Shown here piece by piece: positions 1 to 27,081 of a stretch of DNA of 64,000 nt; the first letter of the stretch is position 1; every line of letters starts with the position of its first letter. The stretch lies in assembly GCF_001649575.2 (NCBI RefSeq), contig NC_051433.1, forward strand, positions 10,768,251 through 10,832,250. Reading direction: 5' to 3'. A program made the translations under genes and the position numbers. Below the pieces are notes generated by a model. The model searched no databases and was not told the origin of the DNA. It saw nothing but the letters and a program-made list of their open reading frames with translations. This stretch comes from Kryptolebias marmoratus (lineage: Eukaryota; Chordata; Actinopteri; Cyprinodontiformes; Rivulidae).

Positions 1-235
1 CGTTCGACGTAGGAAGGCGAAACCTCACAACATGCCACAGTAGTCATAACTATCCGGACTGAAGGCGATTTCGGACGTTTTCCCAGAGCGCCACCTAGTG
101 GAGGGCGCGGGAAGTGCACAGGAAATGCGCGGAAAGTGCGCCACAGCGTAGAGGGCGGTCGCCAGAGTTCCCGCGGTCGCCATAGGCCGAAGCGGCGCTG
201 AGCTGCGAGGGCCGTCCAACGCTGCTTGCAGCTTT
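1..235. promoter_or_regulatory. CpG-dense block at window start
   Basis: The first ~235 bases are much richer in G+C and CpG than the AT-rich DNA that follows, and then stop abruptly. There is a CTCF-like core, CCACCTAGTGG, at 91-101. A minus-strand open frame crosses the block but matches nothing I know. It could be a CpG island, an internal promoter of foxj3, or the edge of an unrelated element. No coding exon of foxj3 is seen here. Confidence 0.3.
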
Positions 236-2953
236 AATTTAATTTGGTCTTTATATTAGTCAGAATCATTGGTTTAGTATTTGATTGGAGTGAAATCAAA
301 TCCTTCCCTCCGGAGAACTGCTAATACAAAGGCAGTGTCAGACTGAAAAAGTGTCTTAGAAACATGCATTTGGATCACAGATGGTTCCTTTTAACATGTC
401 CTTTGTATGCACAGAGTTTTTCACTGACAGGGAGGACTAGTAAGGCAAGACGTACATGGATTATTTCTGGTTTCTATAAAAAACCAAAAAAAACACGTAC
501 CATTCTTTGGAATCTTCCTTTAACACTGATACTGCCCTGTTAAAATCATCTAAGATGATTTAGACTCAGAGCCTGTATCTTTGGGTGTTTGTGCAACTTA
601 TTTTTGTAACACTTCTTGTCCTAAAATGTAATTAATAATATTCATAATTACAGAAGCCTGCTCTCCCTGAAGAACAGTTGCCTCCTGTGAAGCTTGCAGC
701 TAATTGATCTGACAGCACTGTGGCTCATGCACAGCATTTCCTTTTTGGAAATGAAAGAGAAAGGAGCTGCAGGACTAATTAGCAGAGGCTGGAGAAAGAT
801 CGTTTTAAAAAGACTACAGCAACCTAAGACTGCTGATGTGGTCAAAGGTGTGTAAGCCGTCCTGTTTTAAGCCGTCTGATGAATATCCACTTAGAGCGGC
901 TGGGATCTGGCCCCTGCTGTCTGACATCCTGACTGTGGGTCATTCATATCTGATGGGAATTTTAAAATGAGCCGACTGGCCCAGATGATTGGCATGTTGA
1001 TGAAATCTGCATGGCAAGTAATTATCATGGAACGGTTCTGGGCAACATTGCGCGATTTCTTTTTTTTTTTCTTTTTTTTTCTCTTATTTTCAACCACCCT
1101 CTTCCTTCTCCCTGGCAATTATTTAAAACAGTTACCTTCTGTGCCAGACTCCCACAGCTAATAGTTTCACAGTGCTCTTTGCAACCCATGGCTCTTTCTT
1201 TTAGAGGAAGAAATGCAAACAGACATGGCTTTTTTAATTTTACTATTATTATTATTTTTTCCTCTGCGGCTGTGCTGATTGGTGTCTATAGTAGCTTTTT
1301 GATAAAGTTACTATGGCAGAAAAAAAATGTCAGAAGGACGTTTTTGTTCTTTGCTTTGTCAATGAACCAGGATAGCTGTCTCTTTTCCCAGAGCGATATT
1401 TGATCATCCTGCTGGTGCGTCCTTAGTGGGGTCAGCGGTCTGTGAGGGATGGTGGTGGTGGGAGGGGAGACGGTGACACAACTGTGGCAGCCGAGTGGAA
1501 CCAGTGATGGATGACATGCCAGACTGGGCCACGCTGCCTTCTCAGGCGCCTGTATTGACAGGCGCATCTCTCGCATCTCGCAGTCCGGATCAGCAGGGCT
1601 AATCCCAGGTCATGCTAGCCAAAAATGTGATATGTGAATATCGCTCCTGTAATTGCTCATTTGTCAATGTCGCATCTCGAAGTGCAGGTTTCTGCAGCCA
1701 CATTAAAGAGCAAAACTTGCTGCCAAAGGAAACTGGTGGTTTTCAACCTCCCTACAAAACTACGCATTTCAGTTGATTTTATTTAACTGAAATTTGTCAT
1801 AAGGAAGTTGTTCAGAGTCATTTTATTGCACACCTGGTGATTTAAGTAGGGCATTTTTTGTATTAACTGCTCAAATCATGTCAAGGCTTTGGCTTTCCTT
1901 TTAGGTCATGAAAAGTAAAAGCAACTTTAATTTTAGTACAAATTGTTTAGGCTTTAGTTTTTCTAATAGTATGTAAATTGTTTTGTAATTGTGTGTCTAT
2001 TCATGCGTTTATTCACAGTGATTATAATCCAAGGCCTGGCTCTAAGCCCTTCAGTGTGTGCTCCACCAGCCACAAGGCCACAGCCTCTCCTCACCAGTTA
2101 ATTGCATCTGAATTAGTCCATTAATGTGACCATGTAGAGGGATGAAAGGGCGCACAGAGGTGTCTGGCCTCTTTTGACCACTGTAATGTATTATTAATGG
2201 GTCAGCAAGTCTGGTAGCTCCGCATTAACTTGACTAATGGACTTTAGGGTGGGTTTGTGATTCTCTTTCAAGAAATCAAATCTAATACGTATTGGAGTGG
2301 ACAGGGGGGGTAGAAAAAAGCATTTCTTCAGTTTTTGTGCGCCTCAGTGCCAGAACATGTTTTTACATTGCCAGAACATTTCTCTTGAATGTGATGTATC
2401 AGCAAAACCTTGAGGCGTTTTCTTCATCATTGCAGGTTTTTTTTTTTTTTTTCTTTAACTCAAACGAGCTGAATACAATTTTGAGGTGAAACCTCTTGAT
2501 CTCAGAAAACTTGCATTTAGCTTCCATAGGAATTCATACCATAATTAGTTTTCATAAAGCTGTCGAAGCCTGAACCAATGCCACAGTGAGATTTAAATAA
2601 ATCAATAAAAAGTAACTTGAAGCATCTCTTTAGAAGTGTGATGGATAGTCATGAACAATATTAGCAATGAAACAGAACATGATTTTGTGAATAATAAATA
2701 TAATTAACTTATAGCACTAATCAGGTTTTAAAAAAGCAAAACAAAAAAACTGTTGGGGCACCTTAAAATTGCAGTTTTTGGGTTAAAAAAGGGTGTGAAT
2801 CATTAGTATTTAAAGTCTTGTAGCTTTATTTGATAGCATTTGTCATAGTTTTATGTATTTTAAATTGGGCTGTATTAAAACTAACACTTCAGTGTTTTAG
2901 AGTTTCATTATGAGAATTATAGCATTAAATTTGCTCTAAATGGTAAAGTCTTT

Positions 2954-3175
2954 TTCTTTCTGCTGTTCCCTTTTCAGGGGTCACCACAGCGAGTCGTCCT
3001 CCTCTATCTAACTCTGTCTTCTGTGTCCTGTCTTACCTCCATGTCCTCTCTAACTGCATCCATATGTCTCCTCTTTGTCTTTTTCCTGGCAGCTGCATCT
3101 CAAATATACCCACTGTCCCTCCTCTGCACATGTCCAAACTATCTCAGTCTGGCCTCAGACATTGATTCAAATAGA
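2954..3175 (-). mobile_element. LINE-type retrotransposon 3' fragment (decayed)
   Basis: Read on the minus strand, this segment gives FGHVQRRDSGYI, a stop, then KRRHMDAVREDMEV. This resembles the extreme C-terminus of non-LTR reverse transcriptase ORFs (the FGHV-RRD ... KRR-MD-V-EDM signature). It is followed by the typical tail read as CGACTCGCTGTGGTGACCCC. It holds stops and no upstream RT domains, so it is a short 5'-truncated dead copy inside foxj3 intronic DNA. The clade (RTE-like or other) cannot be fixed by eye. Confidence 0.6.
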
Positions 3176-6100
3176 CCCTTATTGAATTTTTTTTTAAATT
3201 TATATTGCATGTAAAGGGGAAATCTGAATAAGTTAAATATAGCAAGCTCTTTATTTCAAACCAGGTTGCTGCACTCAAAAGCTGTTTAATTTTCTTTTTG
3301 TGGCCTACTTTTTAAAGAATTTTAATCCACTGATCCTAGGAGTGAGTTACCTGACGAGTATAACCTGAAAAGGAAAATAAAACACTTTATCTTACTGATC
3401 ATCATCTCCGACTGCTGAGGGACACATGCTGTAGCTTTTTACAGGTTTAAATAAACTTAACAGCGTCAGGCAGATTCAGAACAACTCAGCTTTTGTTTGA
3501 TTTAATGTTTTTCTGTTTTTCATTCACCAAGTTCCTATATTTTCTGAAATATGAGTGGTTTTATTTGTTTACACACGGATGGGTACATGGATACTGAGCA
3601 CCTTTGTGCAGACAAGCAGACAAAATGAAAAGGTCAAAATGTCTTTTTGTGTTTTAGTCTTCAAATATGTTTCATGTACATATTTCAGATAAAACAAAAA
3701 AATATATTGAAGTGTTAAGTACATGTTAAGTTTCCTAATTTGTCCAACTCTTAAGTGGACACTTGGCAGTATTCCGTCCCCATTAGCAGCCAGTCAGTTG
3801 TTCATTGTCAGCGTGCGCTGTGTACAACGGGCTGCTGGAAGCCATCGTCAGAGGATGGCATCAGAGGCTCCTCTTCTGGCTGATAATTAAGTGGTGTACT
3901 GACAAACTGTTTTCATCAGATCCCTCATGTGGAACTGAGAGCATGCGAAGGCTTTCAGGGAGGATAAACCAGAGGACGTCACTTTGCCTCCAATCTTTCA
4001 TGGCCTTATGCTGCCTCTGCAGCGAAGGAGAAAGGGAGGGCAGCCCAACACCGCTCAGAAAACTACACTCAATTTACAGCACTGAATAAAGCGGCTGTCT
4101 GCGCAGATATTGTCAGTCCGTACCATACCAGTTTCCCAATTTGTCTTTTAAGTGTCAAAGCATACCATTATTTGCAGCAAGCTTTTGCTGTATTAAAATT
4201 ACTCTGCTTGTTTTTTTTTTGTTTTGTTTTTTTTAGCCAATATGAAAAGGGTTTAAGCAAAGACAGCTGTTAGATACCTGCTAAAACAATAACATCAGAG
4301 CTGCAGTCACTACATTATCCTTAATTGGTTCCTTTAGGAAAGTCAGATTTATGATTTCTTTCTGCTTTCCAGTTTCTGCTTAAAATATCGTTCATTCAGC
4401 AGCTAAAATTAAGATTTGAATAATAAATTAACCTTATTTACCAGGTTGCTCTTACCAGCTGTTACTGTAGGTAGTTTCACATTTGAGTTTTAATGATTTT
4501 TATACTGAAAGAATAGTTTTAAGTGTTGTTTTGAAAGGTTTAAAAAATGCATTAATTGTTATATTTTATAGTTAAGTCTTGTTAAAACAGGGTAATCTTT
4601 AATCAGTTTTTCTCCGTATATTAATACCTGAAAACATTTATAGTTTGAAACTGGCATGCTGGGGTGACTCCATCTTCTCTTAAACAACTCTGGGCTAACT
4701 CCTTTGAAATTTATTTTTTTCTTTCTCCTGTGAAAGTTGGATGCTTTTATTTTCATGAATTATTTTAATCTGTCAGTATCCCAGACCTTTTTCCTCTTGC
4801 TTAAACTTCAATTTTGCATTGACTGCTTTAATGCTAGATAGTGTTCGCATCACTCAAAGCTGCCAATTTCCAACGACGTCTGGCCTGTCGTCATGTCGAA
4901 GGTCAGGGATGTTCTGCAATAATCCACTTAATGGAATCATACTACAATTTTGCACGCCGCACCATGCAATAGTGTAGCAAGTCTAGCAACCCCAGAGGTT
5001 GTACAAAATATTTTATTTTACTGTGTGTGGTTTCATTTTAAAGGGAGTGGGGAAAAGGCACAATTATTGCCAAAAAAAAGAGACAAAGACGGATAGCTCT
5101 CCGAGTGACGTCGATCAACTAGGCCTCATACGAGTGCCTCGGGGCTTTTGTTGTGGTGTGACCTGCCATTCAGTGTTGCATTAAGTGAATTTTTTTCCCC
5201 CCACAGCTTTTCAGATCTGCTCTGATCGACTCCCAGTTTAAAAGGGGAATGCTCAGATTTCAAATGTCACATTCAAGCCAGTGCTGTAACCTTGAGTGCA
5301 CCTAGAAAATAATACAGAAGTGGGTTTTTTTTCCCTTTGCTTTAATTTTTACCAGGTTTAGTCCAAGGTTGGCTTTAAAAAAAAAAAAAAGAGTGAAGGA
5401 AATCTGGATGCAGCACCTCAGTGAAATTGAGTTCAGAGCATTTTTCTTGGAACTTTTGGACTTTAACCCCATTGCCTCCTTTGAAAAGGGAGCATCCTTG
5501 ATGTAGCTTTTATAAACTTCTTATGTACCATGAGGGAACTATGGGGTCTTTGTGTTAGCTCAGCCTATTGTTGGGGTATCCTTGAATTACCCTCAGCAAA
5601 ATTACTTGGCAGATGAAACTGGAAGACTTTCTTGTTTTCTGTTGTAGGTAAGCTTTAGGTCTGCTTTGCTGTGTGTTTAAAAATCTTTGGTTAATGTGTG
5701 TCGGACTATGGTTAATATGTTAACAGCCTGTTCAAATATGGCCTGTTGTCATTATCGGAAGTCTTACGTTGAAGCTGTATTGATGTGTTTGGCTGGAATA
5801 AATATCTCATATTAGTTTTAGATGATTCACTTTTGCTGACAGAGAACAGTTCATACTTTATACATTTTACCCTCCCTGTGGTTTAAATGTTTAAAGCTAA
5901 CTTGTGTAAACAATACACCTGTGGAAGTTGATGCAACTCACTGACCTGTAACATCTTCCGTTTGTTTCACTGTAGTTGCTGCTGAATGTTGACAGCATTG
6001 ACTTTGCCTTTTCATGTTTTAAATTTAACTTGCCTAAATCGCACTGTTGCTTCTTTAAAGCCTTAACAACATCCACACATCTATTGCAAATATTTTTTTT

Positions 6101-6501
6101 TTAAATTGTACTTATTATTATTTGCTGTCACTGCTTTCACTGCTCCCAAAGTCCTTTTTTGAGTTCACGTGTAATCGCTTATCAAGCTAATTTCTTCCTT
6201 GTATGCATTGCCTCTGTTAAATGAGTCTGTCTATGAAAAATGAGTTTAATTTAGCCAAATGCTCACTGTTAAGGGGTTGGCAGAGAATACAATTTCCCCA
6301 TAGTGTCATGTACTTCTGCAAAAGTGGCTGTTGAGTTTTAATTACTATAATCCCTCAGAGTGTGACATTAGATAACCTAGCTGCAGATGGCAAAATTCTG
6401 TCATCTTTTTTTTTTTCTTTTTCTTTTTGGGTTGTCCTGATGTGCCTGTTTTCTTGTTTTTGTGTTACGGACATCAAGCTTCTTTCGCACCGAGTAACAG
6501 G

Positions 6502-6506
<5 letters not shown>

Positions 6507-6556
<50 letters not shown>
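6507..6556. repeat. (TA)25 microsatellite
   Basis: Fifty bases of uninterrupted TA dinucleotide in foxj3 intronic DNA. It creates spurious Ile-Tyr open frames on both strands. It is likely polymorphic and prone to cruciform formation. Confidence 0.95.
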
Positions 6557-6560
<4 letters not shown>

Positions 6561-9473
6561 GACAGATTTCACCTTGGTATATAATTTTTATTTTATTTTT
6601 TGCAGAAGGCAAGTGGGTGCTTGATGTTTTATTAAAACTACATACAAGTGTATAAAGATCAGAGAGTAAGAGATTTAAAACCCAGCATGCCAACACATAA
6701 CTACTAGATGCCAAGAGAGGTGAATCAAATGCCTTTGAAGATGGTAAAAAAAAGGGGGGGTTAAAAATCGTTATGGTTGACTTCTTTGGTATTTGAGTAT
6801 GGGCTTTAAGGCTCTCAGTAGCTTCAGTAGGTGCACAACATTTTTGTGGTGTATTGGGCTGTGTGTGTTGGCTTACCTCTTCAGTTTAACATTATGTTGT
6901 CAGAAAATGAGAGGTCACTGCGTTCATGTTATGATAAACAGAATTAAACGAGTTCTTATTGTGTGCACATTTTGTCACTGAAGCCCAGAAATCTATTTTT
7001 GTAGGATATCACTAAAACTACAGATTTGATAAATGCAGTAAATGTGTTTTATTCAAATTTTTGCTGTATGTTGTTGTAAAACCTTATTGTTAACTTACGA
7101 ATCCTTTATCGATTGACTTCAAAAAGCCGTGGTCCGGTGTATTTTTGCGTAAATGATCTTGTGTTACCTGAACAAACTTTGTTCACCTGTGTGTCTGAGC
7201 GTTTTTGTTGTTGTTGTTTTATAAGCAGTGCCTTGCTGAGTAAATGCTGTGGCATCCCACATGCCTTCCCACACCCACTACAAATAGACGGCGAAGGTGC
7301 AACATTCCATGGCCCCGGTGCACATCCCTGAGGCTGAGGAGTATGTTCTGTGTTGGTGGGCATGTCACAGGGTCCGTACGAAATAACAACGTCCTAAAAA
7401 TACAGTACTCTACCTGTGCGCATGCACACGCGTGTTTTACTGTATCTATACTGATTCACTTCCCATTGTGGCCCCGTTTGCTGCTCTCAGTTCTTCCTGC
7501 TTTTTTTAGGGTCATGTATCTTTTTTTTTCCTTTTTCTTCCTTGGTGCTTTGGTTTGTTTCTCATTCTGTTGTGGTATTGAAGTTGAAAGTTCACTGAAC
7601 TAATAACTTATCAACATAATTTATTTGATTTAAAGGTACAGCGATTTGAACTTTTTCACTAATCTGTTATTTTAATATTATTCTCATAAATTGCTTTGTT
7701 TTGTAGGAATATGAGCAGCTATGATCTCCAACACCGATACATTTGTATTGGTAAATTTTTTAAATTATTAGCTATAGTATTTATTTATTTATTTTACATT
7801 GAAACTTGCTAGTAAAACGTTGAATGGATGGAGACTTAATTTGTTGAAGTTATGTGTTGCTTTTAATGGCCCATTTTAAAACATATTCAGTTAAGTAAAA
7901 CATTGTATAAATGATAAGGAAACGAAACATTAAGAAATTTGGAAATCATATCTGATGAAGTTGTATTGTTACATACTTTACTGATATTTTTTTTCTTTTT
8001 ATTCAGATCTTTGACTATATGTTTATATTTGGCTCAATGTTTTATGAGGATCATTTTGAATGTCATTATTTTAAGCAGAATTAGGCCACTATAAGTCATT
8101 TGTCTGTCATTTTGCTATGGTGGTGTTGAATGAAAACAGCAAAAATGTTGTAATCTTTTAGCCTTCAGCAAAAGCTGAAATGAATGCTTTACTGTGTTGG
8201 GCAGGCTTCCACCCTTTTATATTTTACTGCTGTGCACAAAGACATGGGTTGCTCTTTTAGATGATGGTTCCAGTTCATCAAATTGTAAACACACAGTGTT
8301 AATTAATGCCTACCCTTTTGAAAGGTTCTTCTCTCAGTCTTTAGTGCTTTCCATTTGTCCATCAGTTTCTTCCATCTCTCTTTGCTTTCATTGACCCGAG
8401 AGATCTCATTTCAGAATGTGTTTTTAAACACATCTAAAGCATCTTTCTCACTTTTATATCCATTCATCATTCAGACTTGCTGACAGGGTCAGTCGGAGAC
8501 TCGGGTCGTATTGTCCAACAGATGGTACAGGAGTGTTTCCCTTCGTTCTGATTTGTCTCACTCCCCTCTCCTGAACACATACTTAACACAAGATTTACAA
8601 GACAGGAGATTTGCAAGAGACTCGAGTTGCATTTCTTGTGTTTTTTCAATCTAAATTTCCTGTGGTGCCATCTTTTTCACTGTTAAGGTAAAAATACATG
8701 TTTTCACTCAAGATTTGATCAAATGTTAGGTGTTCGCCTAACTTCACTTTATTCACAGCTTGGAGCTGTGGATCTTTTCCGTTTTCTTTCACGTTCTTAT
8801 TTTGGAAATGTAAATTTCTTTCAGATAGGCTTTTTACTTGAGTTGCTTTTTTTTTTAGCTCGTCTTGTGAAGGTCACTGTACCATTTACTCCAGTCTATT
8901 TCCTTTCTCTGCAATGCTCGAAAGAACACTTTGATCACAAAGGCAGCAAACCCAACCATACTTCAGTTCCCTGGCATCGTAGTTTAAACTGTTCAAAAGC
9001 ACCTCTCAGTCATTTAAACTCCATCTTAGCCTCAGGGATGCTTCAAGTAAACTTTATAATTTGACTTATAGTTTTTTCTTTTTTTGCCTGCTGTTATATT
9101 TCCCACATCTAAAAGAAAAACAACAATGTGTTGGTTGATAAAAGCCTTTGTTTTTAGTTTTTTATACTTTGAAGGCATGAAGTTGCAAATAGATGGTGTG
9201 AAATTAACAAGGCGTTAAATACAGTGGCATTGATTTATGCATAATAGACCACAGTGCGAGCCCTCCTCTCCCTTGATTGCTGGTGTTCATTCCTATGTCA
9301 TAACTGGTATATGATGTGTACACGCATGTCTTTATAGGGAGCATGTGGAGTTTGCTCCCCTGGGTCCCAGCCCATGAGCACAGGGTGCTTCCTCCTCCCC
9401 AGCTGTGAGGAGCAGGGCCCTGACACGGCCTGTCCCTTTAGCTCACTCTGAACGTTTGACATGCCGAGCGCAG

Positions 9474-9488
9474 AGGTCAGCTTGACCT
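9474..9488. promoter_or_regulatory. Perfect palindromic oestrogen response element
   Basis: The sequence is AGGTCA, the spacer GCT, then TGACCT. This is an exact full consensus inverted repeat with 3-bp spacing, the classical binding site of oestrogen receptor dimers. It sits in a GC-rich island (about 9340-9760) inside foxj3 intronic DNA. The match is seen directly; function is inference. Confidence 0.5.
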
Positions 9489-12400
9489 ACTTTCCCCTGG
9501 CGGCCTTTCTGCCAAGCTGCTGCGCTTCTCAGCGGGGTGAGGGGGCAGCGAGGGTGGAGCTGCTTACGCCTCCACTGCTGTCCCGGCGCGTTAAATCACC
9601 GCCATTTGTTAGGAGACGCGTTCAAGTGCACACGTGCATTTTTCAGGTGTGTAGGAGGCATACCAGCCCACGTACACAGACATGCACACATAGGCTTGTT
9701 CAGAAGTTGGACGTGGAGTGCTCTGTGGGGGTTGCAGGTAGATGCTAGGCGGCTCTTGGGCAGGACCCCTACAGTGAGCTCTGTCTGAATCACTTTGTGT
9801 ACCACTGCTAACACTTTCCGACTTCTTCCACCTACTTCATTTCCCTTTCCTTTGCATGTTGTCTCAATGTAAAGACCTCACACAGACCTGCATGGCTAAT
9901 TGTACAGCTCAAATCCAAACCTTAAAGCTCTTTTTCGACTAGGGAAATATAATCTGTCAAATTAGTTACTGTCACCATGATGCTTCCATTGGAATATTTT
10001 ACCATTCCTTCTATTCTCTTTGCCTACAACTTACCTACAGACTCCTAGTTCCACTTTGCAGCGTGTCTTTAGTGATGGAAAGAATTAACTGTACATATTA
10101 TGGGATGTTGCAGGTGCAGGGGATGAAAGCAGACAGGCAGAGTTCATTAAAAAGTAAACTTTTGATGCAGCAGCAGGCCAGGGCTGCTTAACGGTATCAA
10201 TGATTTAGGCCTAGCAGAGGTTCCTTAATGGATAGAGCCACCTCTCTGTGCAAGTTCAGCTACTTCTTTCTGCCTGGCATTAAGTGGCACACACTTAGAC
10301 ACAGGCTGTGTAGAAAATTGTTTTAAAAGTTTTTTTTATGTGTGCTCTTGATGCTCTTGTTGCACATTTATCAGGGCTTTGAAGTGGCACAAATTGAGAA
10401 TCCTTGTTTTCTCTTTGTCACTATCCAACATAACATGACCACACTAGTTGTACACATTGCTTTCGTCATCCAAACTAATGCTGAACTGACGAGACTAGGG
10501 AAGCAATGCAGCTAAAAGCACAGCTCATTTATGATCATATTGCGTTTTGGAGCTTTTGCAAAATGGAATTACGACTTTGATGAAAATCTATTTATCCAGG
10601 AGTAGCCAGCATCATCAAATGTGGAACAATGGGGTTAACCAGTAACTTGTACTGCCCTCAGGTTAGTGTTATTGTCTCTTAGCAGATATATTTGTCAAGT
10701 CTCTCTATATGAGGTTTAAGATCTGATTCTGCACAGTAGGTTTTTCTGCATCACAGCTGTGCACAATCTCACTTGAAAGAAAAGTGAGACGCCTGTGGCT
10801 TAATTACATTCAGACCACATAAGGGTTCTGATCACAGTGCAGGCTTGAGCACTTCCTTATCTAGTTATGGAGCTTCGATAACAATGTCACCCAAAGATAT
10901 TGTGGTCTGAAGTGTGTCCATACATTTATTCTGGTGTCTAGGCTTCAACGGTTCATATTGTTGTATGTCCCTCGAATGTACAGGAGCTAAAACTGTTGGT
11001 CAATAAATCAGTCAGCTGCTAAAGCAGGAAGCAATTTTAATATTTGAAAACATGCTCATCTTTCAGCAACATAAATTCTTTTTTGTGTGTGTTTTTCTAA
11101 ACTTAGCATATTTAGGTTATGACTCATTGAGTAAATCCTTATTTTATATTACATATAAAAACCTATTTGACTTGAACATAATAAATATAATTAAAGCAGT
11201 TTATATAAATGTAAATCATTTTAGCAGTCAACTTTACTGTGACTTTTAAATGTCTTGAGTGTAGGTGTAACACAGCCTGCTTCTGTATGACTTGTGAAAG
11301 TCTGTTTCTTTCATTACATTATCTGTTGTTTTTCTTGCTTTTTCTGCAATGGAAGGAAGCATTTTTCTGTACTATAGAATTGTGTTTCTCTTGCTTACTT
11401 CACCATGATGGATAGATGGGCAGACAGATAGACAGACAGATGAATGACCTACACTTACTGTGACTGTAGAATCTGTGTAGAATTGCCGTTGTGCAAAAGT
11501 CTGGAAATTCTAGCTCCAATGTTTTTTTTCTAGGAATTCAAGGTTAAACTTTAAAAGTTTTGATTGAAGATTGTAGGATCATTTTTAAAGCTAATGTTCT
11601 CAAAGTAAATACTGAAACGGGCGTGTCCGTGTGTACTTTGAACATCTCAGTACTCAACCTGTGGCAGAGTAACAGCTGTCATGAGTTCAGTGGGAATTTC
11701 AATTTATGCCACAAAAGCATAAAACCTTGACAGAGCTTATTTACTACAAAACTAGTGACCATAGGCTCCTTGGAATGATAGTCTTGCTTTTTGATCAGAA
11801 GTAGAGGACCTTAGTGGTTGGACCAGAGAGCCCAGTGGCTTGGAGGTAGGAAGAGTTAGACTTTCTTGTATAAAACCAACAGACACTGTTTTAAATCTAC
11901 TGTATAACAGCAAAACAAAGCTTTGTTTTAAGTTTTACTCCTGTTTAATTTGTGTTGCAGTTTCCTGGCTTGTGTTAGCATTTCAGAAACTTAACCAGGG
12001 AGATTGACCACATCAGAACCGGACTCATTTAATGGTCCCCTCTGTGGTCTAACTGACTTTAACATTGAACCAGTGATTCCAGTCTTCTGCACTTGTGGGT
12101 GTTTCTGTTTCTCTCTTTGAGCCTTTCCCAGCTTATTTCTGCATCCACTAAACTCCACAGCTTTATAGTGTCAGTGTTCCCTCACAAAGTGAAGTGGAGA
12201 GGTGTATACAGTCATTGTAATTCTTCAGCTAGTCTGGCTCCAGCTGGTTCTGTGGACCTCTCTGCTCTGTGTAACTTGTGTGGCTAATTCAGCCCACCTC
12301 TACTTTGCTGTCAGGCAGCTGAATGAATCTTCCTTTTCACCACTGTGGAGAAGCTTATAACGCTGTAATGAGTTAACTTTCAGAATGATCTACATAATTT

Positions 12401-12753
12401 ATTTCCAGCCCCCACAGGAGGCTGCTGGAGCATTAATTAATATCAGGCCCTGCTATCAGCAACCATCCCAGTGTGGGATTCCTTCTTGTTCCTATTTTTG
12501 GCACCGTGGAATTTGATATGCTGTGCAACCCAAATGGAGTGTGTTGGACATGGTGAAAGATATGGTTGTCTGATGTTGTTGAGGTTTTTTTTACACTAAT
12601 TGAGCTCCCATATGATCTAAAATCACAGGATCATGCAGAAATCAGAGACATTAGGCATTACTGAAACTAACTGCAACATAAAGTTGTGTGTTCTTGTTTT
12701 GGCCGGTGATGTTCTCCACACTTGTTTGCCACTGACTTCTTTGTATAATCTGA

Positions 12754-27081
<14,328 letters not shown>

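Noticed and set aside
891..1118. Minus-strand frame with poly-lysine
   Set aside because: Produced by a poly-T run in AT-rich intron.
6355..6714. Open frames with long Ile-Tyr runs
   Set aside because: Produced by the TA microsatellite.
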